Shown in pieces: positions 1-13,327 of a stretch of DNA of 64,000 nt. A program made the translations under genes and the position numbers. The notes under the pieces were generated by a model. That model was not told the origin of the DNA and searched no databases. It saw only the letters and a list, made by a program, of their open reading frames with translations. Origin of the DNA: Drosophila pseudoobscura (Eukaryota > Arthropoda > Insecta > Diptera > Drosophilidae); assembly GCF_009870125.1 (NCBI RefSeq), contig NC_046683.1, positions 52,033,869 to 52,097,868 on the forward strand. The letters are read 5' to 3'. The stretch's first letter is position 1. The number at the start of each line of letters is the position of its first letter.

Positions 1-778
1 ACTGGTTCTACATATAACTTGGGGGCGCTGCGCATGAGTAAATGTGAATGTGCTTTTGATTGCCTTATCAAGACGTAGGTGCTTATAAATTCGATTAAAT
101 TAACGCCAGCCCGCACGCACACCCTCTTCTTGCCACCCACCCACCCACCTTTCCCACCTATTCCCATTCCTTTGGATAACCTCCTGCCACTGCCGCAAAA
201 GGCACCACTGCCACTGCTCTCGTGGTACTCGTAATTTCAATTTAATCGCGTGCTCTGAACGCGTGACTGCCGATGTGCTGCTGGCTAATAAATATTTCAC
301 TTATTTCACGATTTTCACGCCTACTATTTGCTGATATTCTGCCTCCACCTCCTCCTCCCCCACCCACTCCGTCGTGACGCCTTGACGCCTGTGAAGCCTG
401 GCGTTGACCCTGATGCGGAGTGAATTGTTACAAAACGTTTTCACCATTTTTCTTGCCTGCTCGCACATTGTCAGCGCTTTGTGCCCCAAATGTGTGGAAA
501 GGTGGGCGGACGTGTCTCGGACTCCTGAGTGCCGTCTGCCCTCTGCCGTCTGCCGGGTGTTGAATGCCGAATGCCAAGTGCTGCCGGCGGCGTGTGGCGT
601 CTCTCAAAATGAGTTGTCACTTTGCATGTCTGTGTAATTTTGAAATATTAATCATATGGTGTGGCATGTGCAGCTTTGGCGACGATGACTGCCCCTGTTC
701 CCGCCCCAGCCTGAATGGGAATGTTTGCTTGGCATGGCATGAGTACGAGCTACAGCTGTGGAGCTCTATAGCTGTGGC

Positions 779-852
779 AGGAGCTGGAGCTGGAGCTGTC
801 GGTTGAGCTAGAGCTAGAGCTAGAGCTGGTGCTGGTGCTGGTGCTGTGGCTG
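779..852. repeat. Hexameric repeat GAGCTN then GCTGGT
   Basis: A run of GAGCTG/GAGCTA units passes into GCTGGT units. GAGCTC-like units are nearly self-complementary, so the tract could fold back on itself. A shorter tract of the same kind lies at about 27964-27993 inside the Grunge intron. Confidence 0.85.
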
Positions 853-2618
853 TGGCAGAGCGAGGATGATGAGGGAAAAGTATTGTTGCTGCTGCATATT
901 ACGTTACAGGCGAACATTAAGCACATATACTCGTATAGAGTCCAGAGACCAGAAGCAGAACCAGGACAAAGGAGCATTGGCTGCATAATCAAATACAAAA
1001 TGTTCGCCTCCTACTGAATGGGCCAATAGCACTGAGAGAAACGTAGGCTGAAAAGTAATTAAAAACGTATGGATTTCTATACTGTTATAAAGATAAGAAT
1101 TAAATGGAACGGAAATAAAATATTACAGCTGGCTCTATTAAGATGGAAATTATTTCTAGTTCATACCCACAATTTCCCTCAGTGCAGTGCCCTGACTCGA
1201 CGAGGTGGCATAAAGCAATTAGTGTTGCATTTTATGGCCTTTAATGTGGTAATGGTTTCGGGTAATTAACAATTATGTCTAACTACAAATGCGACACGTT
1301 GCCGATTGCGTGTGTTGGTTGCCGTTGCTCTCCCCTGCCCTGCCCTGCCACAGTCCTGCCTGTCGTCCGCAATCTCAATCTCGTGGCACTTCCTTCTTGA
1401 GGTTATTACAAATTTTGCATATTTCAAGTGGCTACCAAAACTTCCATTCACCCGACAGCCCTGCACTAGCTTTGACTACCAGAGCACCGAAGGGAAACTT
1501 CATTTCCATTTTCCAGCTGCAAATGCGAGTGCAGGAGCAGCACCAGCAGCAGCACCAGAAGCAGCAGCAGCAGCTGAACAAAGCAAATTAGCCATGGCTG
1601 TGAGAACTAACTAAGTGGTTTGCTTATTGTTAGTTCGTTTTGGCATATTAAAATTTCAGAAATTGCCAAGCGCTCCCTCCACAGTCCACACTTTTACCCG
1701 TAATGTGCCCTAGTGCCCAAGTAGGACGGGGATCAACTGGCTCTCCCGCCAGATTAATTACCCATGCAAAATGTTGCAGGTCCTGGCGGAAGTGTCCGGG
1801 GACCCAAAAGAGCCAAATCCCAGCGACCTAATGAGCCAAACTGCATCGAGAACAATGGGTGCATATTTTATGTGTATGGCTCTGTCCAATTCGAATGATT
1901 AATATTTCCATTTGAGTTTAAAGCTGGAATATATTTTGAGTGCTGGCGTTTTGCAACCCCCTAAAATATTTTAGCACCATAAAGAGAATTCACCGGAGAT
2001 CATCACACTTTCCCTTGGATGTTTTTACCTGCAGAAATTTTGTAAAAAAATTACAGCTAAAGCTTTTGATTTGGGGTGAGTTTTTGGTTGAAGGAAAGGT
2101 TCAGTCATACTTCAGAGCTCTGTGAAAAGCCCCCCGACTTTACTAATCGCAGACCATTGAATCATTTCCTTCGCATATACTGTAATCATCGTAAAATCCC
2201 TTCTTCTATATCCGACACTTTCCGACAGCCTTCATATGAATATTTAAAGTCCATCTTTATTGCTAAAATGACTGTGACTGGGCCTCTGATAATCTAATTG
2301 AAAAGTGCTCTCACCTCTAAGCGCTTTAGTGTCCCATCGGGGGAGAATTTCGTTTTAAACAGCAACAGACTCTCTTTTGGCCATAATTAAAATGACCCAA
2401 CCTAATGGGCGAAATGCCCCAGTGCCACACCCACACACCGACTGCCAGAGTCTCGGCCCCAGGTCCATGCGCATTCCCAATCCCGCAGAGATCTGTCCAT
2501 TCTGCGGTCGTGACTGGACCCCGGCAAAAGTCTATTAACGTACACTGAAACTGTTAATTTTGCTGATGCAATTTCGGCTCAATTTATTGTGCACCCACAA
2601 AACACAATAAAAAAAGAA

Positions 2619-2640
2619 GTGTGTGTGTGTGTGTGTGTTT
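2619..2640. repeat. (GT)n microsatellite
   Basis: About ten GT dinucleotides, followed by a short interrupted GT run. Confidence 0.95.
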
Positions 2641-2997
2641 GTGTGCAGGGTAAGGGGGCATGCCAGAGGAAAGCGGAAGCAGAGCAAACGAGGAAAACGA
2701 GCCGAAATTGAAAAGCCAAAGTACATAACAACAAGCTGGTGGCCAAACGCAGGACCAGGAGCCCCGCGCCGCCCCCAAAAAGTGCCAATCCCAGGCGCGA
2801 AAATCAATATAAATATGCTAGGCACATGGCCACGGAGTGCCTCCCACCCATCTGGCTCTCTCCCTCTCTCTTTTGCCTCTGCCATTGGTCTCATTCGCTC
2901 TTGAAACATGACAATTTATGTGCATTTTGTATGCAGGCGGCTAAATAGACAAGGCTAGGCAAGGTCCGTGCTCGCATTTGCCGCTGTGCGTGCGCCA

Positions 2998-3065
2998 GAA
3001 AGACAGACGGACAAACAGACAGACAGACAGACCGACCGACCAACCAACAGACCGATCGACAGACC
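2998..3065. repeat. (CAGA)n/(CCGA)n tetranucleotide repeat
   Basis: Imperfect AGAC/CAGA units change midway to GACC/AACC units. A C-poor, purine-dominated strand. Confidence 0.85.
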
Positions 3066-3747
3066 AAGCATAATACAATGGCTGTGCCAAGGACACCAGC
3101 CACCCACCCACAGCCCCTCTAAAGCCCAACGCCACGCAGCGATAAAACTTGAAAATGCTGTTAGCTACAAAAATTTGTTGTCGGGCTTTTGGGCCACGGC
3201 GGGGGAGGAGGAGGAGGAGGAGGAGCGAGGCGGAACAGTGCTAGGGGTAGGCCTAATTTGACACCCTCTGCCACACCCCCATCGGAAATGCACGCACCAT
3301 TGAGTGTGTATGAGTTTCTGTGTATCGTTGGGGGGTATGCGTGCAATTTCAAATTTATGCACTGCACTGTAAACCAGGCAAACATTTCCGCCAACGCCCC
3401 CCCATCGTCGTATATCGCCCATCTCTAGAGCTCCTTTTGCCGTAGAGTGCAAAAATCGAATGCGTCGCACAATTGTGAATTATTTACAGCAACTTTTGGG
3501 CCGGCTGCCACGACTTTGACTGGGATGCGACTCTCTGGTCAGCGACAAACCTAATTACAGTAGCAGCCGCCCCAGTACCCAAACACAGTCGCTCGCACAC
3601 TCTCGGACATGTTGGGGACATGCAGCGGGTCCTGCATGGACGGGCGGAGCAAAGGCAAAGCGCCCACAATGGCCGCCTTTGTGGACTCGTTTAGCCGCGC
3701 AAATTGCTGTCCATTCAGTTAGCTGTTAGAGCCCTTTGCCACTTCGC

Positions 3748-3771
3748 CACACACACACACACACACACACC
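3748..3771. repeat. (CA)n microsatellite
   Basis: Eleven or so uninterrupted CA dinucleotides. Confidence 0.95.
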
Positions 3772-4765
3772 TCTCCCGAATTCAACTGCCAAGCCACATA
3801 ACTTTGTGCCCCATCCCCATTCCCATCCCCATTCAGCCCCACATTGCGACAACTGACTTTTCAACTCGACTTCGAGCCGACTGCAGTTTGTTGCTGCTGC
3901 TGAACTTCTGTACTGCTGTTGCTCCTCTGCTTGTAGGAACAGGAGCTGGCTGCTCCTGTCAAGTGGACAACGTCAGGACCTCTTCCCCTTATAGAGCCTG
4001 CAACAACAACAAAAAGTCGAAAAAAACTGCCTGCTGCAAAATATTGTGCAATGCGCTGCCAAATAACAAAACAAAAAAAGTTTCGGAAGACCAGGGGAAG
4101 CAAGAACGACTTTTGGATACTGAGTCGATTTTGACATTTTTGGAAATATTTGGATAAAGTTTTTACCATTGAAGAACACACAAACAAACGCTATACTTCT
4201 CATATATATTTAAGAAATGATTACACATCATATTGGGTTTAGTTGAATATGATTGCTTGATTAGGATTTTGGCGGCTCAAACGAATTCATTAAATGTTTT
4301 ATTTATAATTTTGTTTGTAACAGGCATGTGGCATCCAGGACGCGGTGATACCCTGGGCTCCACACAGCCCGCTGGGTATCAGAGATGGGTACATCGCGTA
4401 TAAACAGCAACAACGAAAAACCTTTAACGGCAAATGTCGAACCTCGGAGCCTCGACCCTCGAATGTCGAACTGCTCCGCAACGGCCAAATGCGTTTGTCT
4501 GCCCCCTGTCCGTGTCCGTGGCTGTGTCCGTCGCTGTGTCTGTGTGTGTGTCTGTGTTCGGGGTCCGTGTGTCTGTTTTATTTTACTTTTGCATATTTTT
4601 TGGCGTGTTTCGACTATACTGCGGCTCTGTCTCTACATTTTTCAAGTTGTCTGCGTTTGACGTGCACGGATGGGCGCTCCACTGCGTCGGCGGCGGCGGT
4701 TGGCGTAGTTACAGTTTTGCCCATCGACTGGCTGCCCCTTTCTACACCACTGCCACTTTCCCATA

Positions 4766-4802
4766 CACTTCCACTTCCACTCCCACTCCCACTCCCACTC
4801 CC
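4766..4802. repeat. (CCACTC)n hexamer repeat
   Basis: Five to six CACTTC/CACTCC units in tandem, ending in a C-rich stretch. Confidence 0.9.
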
Positions 4803-5012
4803 TTGTGCGGTTGTGGTTCGTTGCTTGGTTATCGCCAGTGCCACTACTCACACAGCCAAAGACCACTGCCTTTGCCACTACCCACTACCCACTACCCGGA
4901 GGACCCCACAACCCCACAACCCGAGCGCCGGGACCAGCGACTTGGAGGTCCTGTCGGTGAGCCTGTTTTTTAGTGCCTTCCGTTACCATTAAATTTTACG
5001 TTTTTATTAGCG

Positions 5013-5037
5013 CGCACACACACACACACACACACAG
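5013..5037. repeat. (CA)n microsatellite
   Basis: About twelve CA dinucleotides after a short CGCG start. Confidence 0.95.
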
Positions 5038-5976
5038 CTACAGATAGGACACCCCTAACAACCCAGCCACCCACCTCCCGGTCACCCACTTGCTCAGTGC
5101 CAGCCCCCCACTTCCAGCAACAAGAACAATTTTTGAATATTTCCGTTTTGGCTGGCAGTTTTCGGTTTTCGGCTTGTCTACAAAATGCAGTTTTGCATGC
5201 ACTTTGAAAAAAAAAACACCAGACCAGAAAGACAATAATAAGTGCAAAACGAGAAGCGAAAATCAAGCAAGAAGAGGGCAGCAAAGCAACCAAAAAGAAC
5301 ACAGAAAATGGAGGAAGAAAATTGCATTTCGCTCGAATGCTATGATGATTTTTTTTTCCTACCCCTTTTCACTGCATGCTTATGGCTTATCAACGTCTCG
5401 GATCGGCCGGGGGGGTGGGGAGTGCCAGCTAAAGTTAGCGCAAAGATAGCGGAATATTGTCGCTGAACAAGAAGTTGAATATTTTCGGCCCAGAAGGGGA
5501 ACATACCCCCGAACACCCCCATAAAGAGGTGATTGTTAGCGGCCACGAGGCAAAACCAAACCAATGTTGGTGTTGCAGTTGCAGTTGCAATTGTGGGCGG
5601 CACCAAGCCCCAATGGTTGCGGCCAGAACATGTCCTAGGTTGCAGGGGCAAAAATGACTCAAAGCACTCGAAGGACTGGCCTGGCCGAAAAAGCTCAAAC
5701 CAGTTGGCTTCTACCCTCAAACAAGTTCGACATCCACAACAGGGGAAGACTCGACATCCACAACGGGGGAGGATTCAACATGTAGTTGCAGGGGAGCGAC
5801 CGAAACAAGCAAACAAAAACTCTTATACGACGCCGAAGCAAATCGGAGTAGTCCAAACAGAAATACTCAGAGTTTGACTCAATCATTCGGAAAGCCTAAT
5901 TCAAAATTAAACAAAAACAAACCGCAAGGAAAAAATAAACACAATCCAACGGTTTCCTCTGACTATAAGGCGCAGG

Positions 5977-6609
5977 ATGGATCTCTGGAAAGGGCTCTGG
6001 CGGCAGTGCGTCAATTTCTTCTCCTACAATTATCCGTGCATCGCCGTCTACACCAGTGCGGGGGCCGTCGTGACGGCCTACCTGCACTACCACCTACGGA
6101 TCCACAGCCTCGACCTGATGTACTGGAAGAACGTGGCGGAGTCCTTTTCGAAGGAAATCGACACCTTTCAGCTGGGTATGATATGCATCATATTCGCGAT
6201 CAATGGCGTATACGTGTTCGTCCTGCTGACCGTTTATCTGTGCCCGGCCCTGGAGCGAGATGATGTCGATATGACGCTGCTGGAGATCAAGGACCGCTAC
6301 GCCCGCTACATTCTTCTGCGGCTGATTGCGCGCCTTGACCGCATCCAGGGCGGGCTGTCCAACAGGCGGCAGAGCCTCTGCTTGCAAGACTATACACGGG
6401 CCCACAGCAGCATGGCCAAGGCGGTGGCCGTCTTCCGCAAGGACGCCCGCAAACTCATCCTGCCCAGCGAGTCGGAGATTATGCTGCCCATCGAGGATAT
6501 CTACCATGTGGCCGAGGAGGATGAGCGCCAACTGAGGCGCGCCGGCTACTACAAGTTGGGCATCGACATCTCCGACGAGACCGTCAAGAAACTGTACAAC
6601 CCCAAATAA
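5977..6609 (+). CDS. Unrecognised two-pass membrane protein (210 aa)
   Basis: A single uninterrupted frame of 210 residues with GC-rich third positions, unlike its AT-rich surroundings, so it is a real gene. Two hydrophobic segments are visible, at about residues 16-40 (rich in Ala, Val, Tyr) and 66-90 (Ile, Phe, Val, Leu). A charged, probably cytosolic, tail of 120 residues follows, containing a helical Arg/Glu-rich stretch at about 95-120. There is no cleavable signal peptide, since the N-terminus starts Met-Asp-Leu-Trp-Lys. I do not recognise the family and assign no function; the topology suggests an insect-specific integral membrane protein of an internal or mitochondrial membrane. The start is the first ATG of the frame, and its -3 base is a purine. 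AATAAA overlaps the stop codon, so the 3' UTR may be very short. It is isolated: no other certain gene lies within 10 kb. Confidence 0.85.
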   Translation: MDLWKGLWRQCVNFFSYNYPCIAVYTSAGAVVTAYLHYHLRIHSLDLMYWKNVAESFSKEIDTFQLGMICIIFAINGVYVFVLLTVYLCPALERDDVDMTLLEIKDRYARYILLRLIARLDRIQGGLSNRRQSLCLQDYTRAHSSMAKAVAVFRKDARKLILPSESEIMLPIEDIYHVAEEDERQLRRAGYYKLGIDISDETVKKLYNPK

Positions 6610-6610
6610 A
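6605..6610 (+). terminator. Poly(A) signal overlapping a stop codon
   Basis: AATAAA contains the TAA stop of the membrane-protein gene. If it is used, cleavage would fall 10-30 nt after the stop. Confidence 0.5.
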
Positions 6611-7002
6611 GAGCATAGATCACCCGCTGCCCATGGATCGCCGCCAATATGTAATAGATGGTTTCAATTTAAAGCTTGAGTAAAATTTAGTCTTGAGCTG
6701 CAGCTATCAGCACCAGGACTCTGTGCTCTATAATTGCTTTTATCAACTCCGCTCTGTGGCCGCTTCCAGCGGAGTGCAGTGCGGCCTTAAAGCCGTTTTA
6801 TTGTTTCAATTGTTGTTCGGTGCGGGCGCCTTTTGTTGCCCCCGCGCACTTCCTTGCGACTCGGTCAGGAGACGGAGGCGGAGGCAGAGGCAGAGGCGGG
6901 CTGGCTTTTTATGGCCGCATTGTGCGCCAAGCCAAACAATAACAAGCAAGTCGGCGACAGAGCTCTGGCCGGGACTCCAAGCAGTCCTCGGCCAAGCCAA
7001 CA

Positions 7003-7050
7003 AAAACAGAAACTGAAGCAGAAACAAGAACAGAAACAGAAACAGAAACG
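7003..7050. repeat. (ACAGAA)n repeat
   Basis: Degenerate CAGAAA/CAGAAC hexamers; a purine-rich plus strand. Confidence 0.85.
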
Positions 7051-8229
7051 GCACCTAAACAGAGACAGAGACCAGCTACAGAAAACGGCAACAGAAAGCG
7101 GCAACAGCAGCATCTAAAACTAAAACCAACACAAGATATACAGGCCACTTTTAGGCACCGAAGTTTAATATACTCTTGCAGGTCTATCGTTCCAGCGACA
7201 GACTATTCTTACAGGATTCGTGCCACATTTAAGCCAGATATTTTTATAATTGCGGGACTAGTCCTGATCTAGAATGATCTGCGGGACAAATAGATCACAT
7301 TTGGATACTAATACCCTTTGCAAGGGCACTCGTACCCGTACTCGTTCAAATGCCAGTCAATGTCTCTACAGCTCTAAACAATATCTAATGTTGTCTACAG
7401 CAAAATATTTTGCCAGTGCCTTTGTTTTTACCATTTCCCTGTTGTGTTGTTGCTGTTGTCCTGCAGGCTTTTGTGTTATCGCTCGTCTTTAAAATTAGCT
7501 AAAAGGTTGTGCAAATTCAAGCCAAACGAGGGAACTTAAGTAGAAGATACGAACTGCTGACAGCGGAAAATAATAAATGCATATGTATGCCACAATGTGA
7601 CTAGATCAAGGTGGCAACATTCCCTCTGGAATCCTGTATAAAGAGTTGGCTTCAATCAATGTTTATAAATGGAAATAATGTGATTTCCTCTGTTCCTCTG
7701 TAAAACATTATGAATATCCTGGGGTAGAATGTTTGCTATTATAATTTGGACGTTGATATGCAATGGCTGAACCACCAAGTAGCCGAAGCTTGGAAATATT
7801 CGAGGAAAATTAGAACTAAATTGACCAAAAAACATAACCATGCATTAAATATACAAATAAAATGCAGGTTATTTTAACAATGAAGCCGCAAAAGTATTGA
7901 ATACTGATACATATAATTGTTAGAGAGTGATAAAAATGGTTTTCCTTTGAGTCCACTGACTTGCCTACTCTTCCTCTACTCATAGACATTGCCGCAGAGT
8001 TAGTCTACCCACTGTTTGGCCACATTTCCCTGTTGACGACTTCAAAGCAAGGCACGCATCGGTGGCCCCAAAAAGTAGGCAACAAAAAAAAATAATGAAA
8101 AAACAAGAAGAAACTCGAGGAAAAACGCTAGGAAAAACACTCACTTTTAACAAATTTTTGAAGCTAATGCGAAAATGCTTACCAAATGACAGCCTAATTT
8201 CAGTTAATGTGCCGTGTCGTGTACCGGCA

Positions 8230-8253
8230 TGCACGCACGCACGCACGCACGCA
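8230..8253. repeat. (ACGC)n tetranucleotide repeat
   Basis: Five to six GCAC units in perfect tandem; alternating purine-pyrimidine, so able to adopt Z-DNA. Confidence 0.9.
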
Positions 8254-9200
8254 CTCATGGGGTCCGGGAATATGGCAAACTGCATTACTTCATTCACAAT
8301 GCGCATTTTTTACGAGTACGAGTATGTACACCGGACCCACCCACTTCCCCTAGATGTTGTTGTTGCTGCTCCTGCTGCTGTGGCTGGTGAAAAAGACATT
8401 AAGTAGATTATAGTCTGATTGCATATTTGCGGATATGCGCGCCATAAACACGTTCAGACGTGCTGCAACCGCAACAGCGGCGAACACCGTACAGTGAGCA
8501 CACGGCAGCGCAACAGCCCAAAGCCAACACGAAAAAACCGCTGTAAGCGTGCAAAAAAAAAGGACCAAAGTTGGGCCAAAAAAAGGAGATTCGAGCCCAA
8601 AGATACCCTCTGAGTCGATTTTCAATAGTCACACAAACAAAGAAACATTACGATTTTGTTTAAATATCCCATCCACACATTACACACATAGATAATACCC
8701 ATACAATAATTTCCCAAAAGATTACCACATTATGTTGAATGCGATCTGCATTGTACTTTGGTCTCCCTCTTTGGGTCCGTGAGAGATCTCACAGACATAG
8801 AGGATTCTCTTAATGAGAGTCCTATCCTTATTGTCTGTTCCAAACACACACACGAATCCAACATATCCTCGGAATCTACGATTAATGGGCAGAAAAAAAG
8901 TGGGGGAAAACAAACAAAAAGAAATGCGAACAAAACATGAAAACGTACGCGCATCTAACCGCAGACAAAATGACGCCGCTCCTCAACACAACCCACCTCT
9001 CTACCCTTCCCTCTTTCCTCCTCCCACCCCTCACCATCCACCTCTGTTTTACTCTCTGTTTTGCAGCTTTCCGTTTGCCTTTGGCTTCTGTTTCGGCTTC
9101 TGTCTTGCCTGAAAGACTACAAAGCCCAGCGTCTGTGCCTGTGTTTGTGGCTGTGTCCTGCCGGAAGCATAGAAATTTTCCAAAAACACATGTAGAGCTT

Positions 9201-9230
9201 CTGTGTGTGTGCGTGTGTATGTGTGTGTGT
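9201..9230. repeat. (GT)n microsatellite, interrupted
   Basis: Fifteen GT-type dinucleotides with C and A interruptions. Confidence 0.9.
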
Positions 9231-11950
9231 CATAAACCCAAATAGGAGCTATTACTTTATCGCCGAGGCAACGCCACAAAATGGCTGTCTATTGCAGCTA
9301 AATGCTGCCAGCGGCTTTCCTCTGCACTTGTGTGAGTGTGTAGCTGTGGGGTCTGTGTGGGGTATGTGGGCTAAGGGTGTGAGGGTGTGGCATGTGAAAT
9401 GTGGGAGGTGGGAGGTGCGGGTCAGGGTGTTAATTTCATCAGGTGGAGAGAGGGGGGGCGAACGACCCGCAAGCAATAAACAAATAATCATAAATAATGT
9501 TGCCTTTTTAACATCGGCTCTAAATTAGCTATTAATTGCTCCACAGCCAGCAGCACTTTCCCACAGCCACCCGAAGCGTTCATGGGGTGGTAGGTCAAAC
9601 CACCATCCCCCCACCTCCCCCTACAGCCACTCACTAGCCCCAAAACACGACCCCCAGAGCCACCCACTTGAGGACCATTCCAATCACAGCTGGTTCAATT
9701 AGGCTTACGTCTTCCCAATGCAAATGCAAATGCCGAGCCAGAACCAGAACCAGAGCAAAAGCGCTACATTAGCATACTCGTATTTCTGATCGCCGTGCGC
9801 CATGGGCCGCTACTATGGGACTGTTTCGAAAGTGGTTTCCAGTTGGATCTGGTAGAGCTCGCGGCACACCCATCGCAAGATCCAAAGACTGGAAGCTGCA
9901 CAAAAATTAAAATATTCATTGGCTTACATTGGCCAACGCAGTCAAAGCATCATTTGAATGAAGGAGATATTAATCAAACCATTAAATCAGCATTAAAGTA
10001 CCTGCCCCATAGCAAACCAAATGGAATGGTTCGTTTTTTTGTTCAATAAGGCCATAAGCCTGCGGCATTCCATTTGAAAGCGAACCAGTCGGAAATTTCA
10101 GCCCACTGTGCCGAGTGAGGAGGCACTTTAAATTTGATATGATATGATTTCCATACAAAGGATAATTTCACAGCACGAGCCATGCGAGTGGTTCGAGCAG
10201 GGATGCGCTGTTGTGGGCTGAGGCAGTGGTTAGCATATGCACATGTACTTCAATCAGCTATGTAAAATCTATGTAAAATATTTATATTGCACTGATGCAT
10301 CATCCGGGGGGAGCTGAGCTGCGGCACGAAGCTCGATGGGCGATGGGCGATGGATGGCCGAGTGCGTAATCAGGAGCAGGCCAGAGCCAAGCTGCGCCTC
10401 AAGGAGCCACCGAGGGATGGGCCAAATGGAATTTGCATAAACATGGCCGATACATGCCGGGCAGATGAGATACGACTACCTACAACTTGTTATGACATTT
10501 TGATTATTTATTTAGACAAAAGAGTTGGCTGCTCTACGGTTCCACAAATAGTTGTTTCTAAAGAGAAACAAACCGAAATTATTATCAAATAAATAAGTGC
10601 TCAAGTAAGCAGAGTCCCCACCAAACATTCAAGTATTCTGTTCATACATACATACATGCATGTACATATATGTATGTACATCAACGAGTATATTGTATCA
10701 TGTGCATCCTTATGGCAACACAATTTGCTGGAAAATCTATAGCCGGCAACTTTGTGTGGCACGCACACACACACTGGACACTTTGGATCTGCATTTGAGT
10801 TCAGTAAACAAAATTGCTTCAAATGCAGCATAAGTAAATGTTGGCAAATAAATATGCATGCCCCAAGATAGAGATTCAGATACCACACCCCCACCACCAC
10901 CCCCCCTCACATGTATGGCAGATATATGTTCATACATATACATATGTATGTATGTACATATTTTTGTAGAATTTGGATATCTGTGTGAATTTTTCATAGC
11001 TCTGTGCGTAGTTAAGGGATGAGGCTAGAGCCAATTGTGGCCAGCATAAATCACTTAAAATTTGTGCCAAATAAATACGGCAAAAGCCACAGAATGAAAG
11101 ATTTTCTTGGTAAAAGTCAGATTCCGGACAGAGACGGCCGAAAGACGGAACAACTAAACAAGTTGAAATATTTATGCAAATCAACTGCAAGGTGAAATAA
11201 CCTTAAACTTTAATGCCAATAAATGCCTCAAATGTTCAAAGGGAAACGTTTAAATTCATGCCACTAATAAAAGATGGAATACTCCTAGAAATATTACAAA
11301 TTATTAATACATCAATAATGGAAAATTGCATCTGAGTCGAGGGGAATACAAATTAAATTTTACTCTATCCGTGATACCTTTAAGATAATGGAGGCGGGCA
11401 GGCTCCCCGGCCAGGAGGCGGGATTTCGGAAGCTGAAGTCTAGCCAGCAGGTGGGAGAAAATAAACCTGGCTCCCTAATCACCTCCATTAACGACCATGT
11501 TAGCTCCATATGCATATATTGCAAATCCTCCGATCATTATGTCAGGCATTTTTAAATCTCAAATTTTATATGGAGATGGATAATGGATTTTATCCGCAAT
11601 TAGCTGATGGTGCAGGCCTTCTTTAAAGTCTAAAAATCATACGCCTGAGAAATAAACTTAAAATTTAGCAGGAAAATCTTCCACTCGATCTTGCATCAAA
11701 TCCCCAGATAAATGGGACTGATTTAAGAATACAATTTGGATTACACTGTGACAATTTGAAGGGGTGCGGGGGGAGGGTGCTTTTGAGAATGCAAGTGGCG
11801 CCTGCAGGCACATATGCAAAATGGAAACTTTGAGGCAGCCGCAAGCCACTCAGCCAACGCCAGACACGACACAATTCGAGTCCAACGTGTCGTATGCGCA
11901 ACCTAAAACTTGGCCAAGCGTAAATGGATACATTTTGACTAAGAACGAAG

Positions 11951-12060
11951 AAGAGGGAGAGATTACAGTGAGAGAAGAAGAGTTGGGAAGTGGGAGAAAC
12001 AGAGAGAGAGAGAGTGGTGGAGAGACAGGCAGACGGGGAGAGAGGGAGAGAGGGAGAGTA
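11951..12060. repeat. GA-rich purine tract
   Basis: About 110 bases almost wholly of purines, with several GAGAG cores. GAGAG is the recognition core of GAGA factor (Trl). Whether this is a regulatory site or just a simple repeat is open. Confidence 0.7.
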
Positions 12061-13327
12061 ACGCTCAAACAAAACATGATAACAATTAAAACTTTGTACA
12101 CTTGGCGTATTCACATTATTCATTTCGGTGTTGGATTCCCCTGTCACATTCCAAATTCCACTCTTATTCCCTTTCAAAGGGTATTGTGCCCATACCCAGA
12201 TACTATTCGCACTGTAAAGAAGGAAGCATTTTCGACCCCGTTGACCCAACATTGACCAGCATCAATCAGCATGTTCGTGCAGTGAAAAAAAAAAACTTTT
12301 AATTGCTGTGAGAGTATTAAAAGCTTCGGCCTCCGAAGCCGTACTTCCGTCTGTACTTTACTCTGATGCTCTTCAGTCTTTTCTTGCTTCTTTTTTCTTT
12401 CTTTTTTTGTTATTCCTCCTTTTGTTGCATAGCACATTCATCTGCCAATGCACACACCCACACACAGTCAGAGACATATGTAAATTTGTAGATCTCCGGC
12501 TAATGTTCATTTGTTTGTCTTTTGGCCACTTGAATGATGCCAAAACCTCGAGGAAAATGCATATCAGTAAGAACCAACCACACAATGCAGCAGGCATCAG
12601 AGCGGCAGCCCGAGTAAGAAAGAGACCGCATGTTAAGTACTTAATGACATTTTAAAATAAATGTTAAATTTATGACAAAATGTAATTACCGAACACCCTG
12701 CCTAGCCACTGTCCATCCCCTGGCCATCCCCTTTTCAGGCTCGAGCAGCTACAGGTCGGCGCTGCATGAAATATGAAACCATAATTACTTTAATTAAGCA
12801 AATATGTATTTTTTTACCCGCAATTCTTTCCATTATTTGGAGCGCGCAGCGGGAGAGAGAGGGGTAGAGACAGCGAGGGGGGAGGCATTGATTGAGCATA
12901 TTTATTAAATGGTTATTATTGCACGCACATCGCCCAGCAATAAATTGATGCATTTTAATTAACGTTCAAAGAGCCGCGTCTCTCTACTGCCCCACACATG
13001 ATCGCATTCGGAATGAATTTTGAAGAGTTCTCCAAACCAGCAGTGGCAGTACCCATAGACAAAGTCTTTTTATGTGCACATGCACACATATATGTATGTA
13101 CACACCTGATTAATAGGTACACTAAATGCACTACGTAAACTTTCACATAACAGAAAACGCTTTTATTCAATATTTTAAACCTATAACTAGCTCTCACCTA
13201 TTCTTTAAGCATTTGTTTTCAATAAGATACACTTGATTATAATTGATAAAAGATAATTCTATAAAAGAGAATAAATCCAATTTTACTTCAAAGTCAATGT
13301 CAGGCTGATCAAAATATTAGGTACACT

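Larger units (their letters stand above)
1..5976. other. Gene-poor DNA with microsatellites; no supported gene
   Basis: No reading frame here has protein-like composition, a splice structure or a recognisable domain. The stretch is AT-rich background with simple repeats (GT, CA, TCCCAC, GAGCTN and CAGA types), as usual for Drosophila intergenic or long-intron DNA. The last few hundred bases may hold the untranslated leader of the gene that starts at 5977; no TATA box or initiator is convincing. It could be regulatory DNA or an intron of a gene outside the window. Confidence 0.6.
6640..13320. other. Non-coding stretch, AT-rich with simple repeats
   Basis: I see no credible gene. It contains a CAGAAA-type repeat (about 7003-7050), an ACGC tetramer run (8230-8253), GT-rich DNA (9201-9230), CATA/TGTA palindromic blocks (10640-10680 and 10930-10962) and a GA-rich tract (11951-12060). 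Confidence 0.6.

Noticed and set aside
2990..3065. Regularly spaced GACA/GACC units that resemble a repeat array
   Set aside because: It is a simple tetranucleotide repeat with no spacer-repeat structure, so not a CRISPR-type array; the genome is also eukaryotic.
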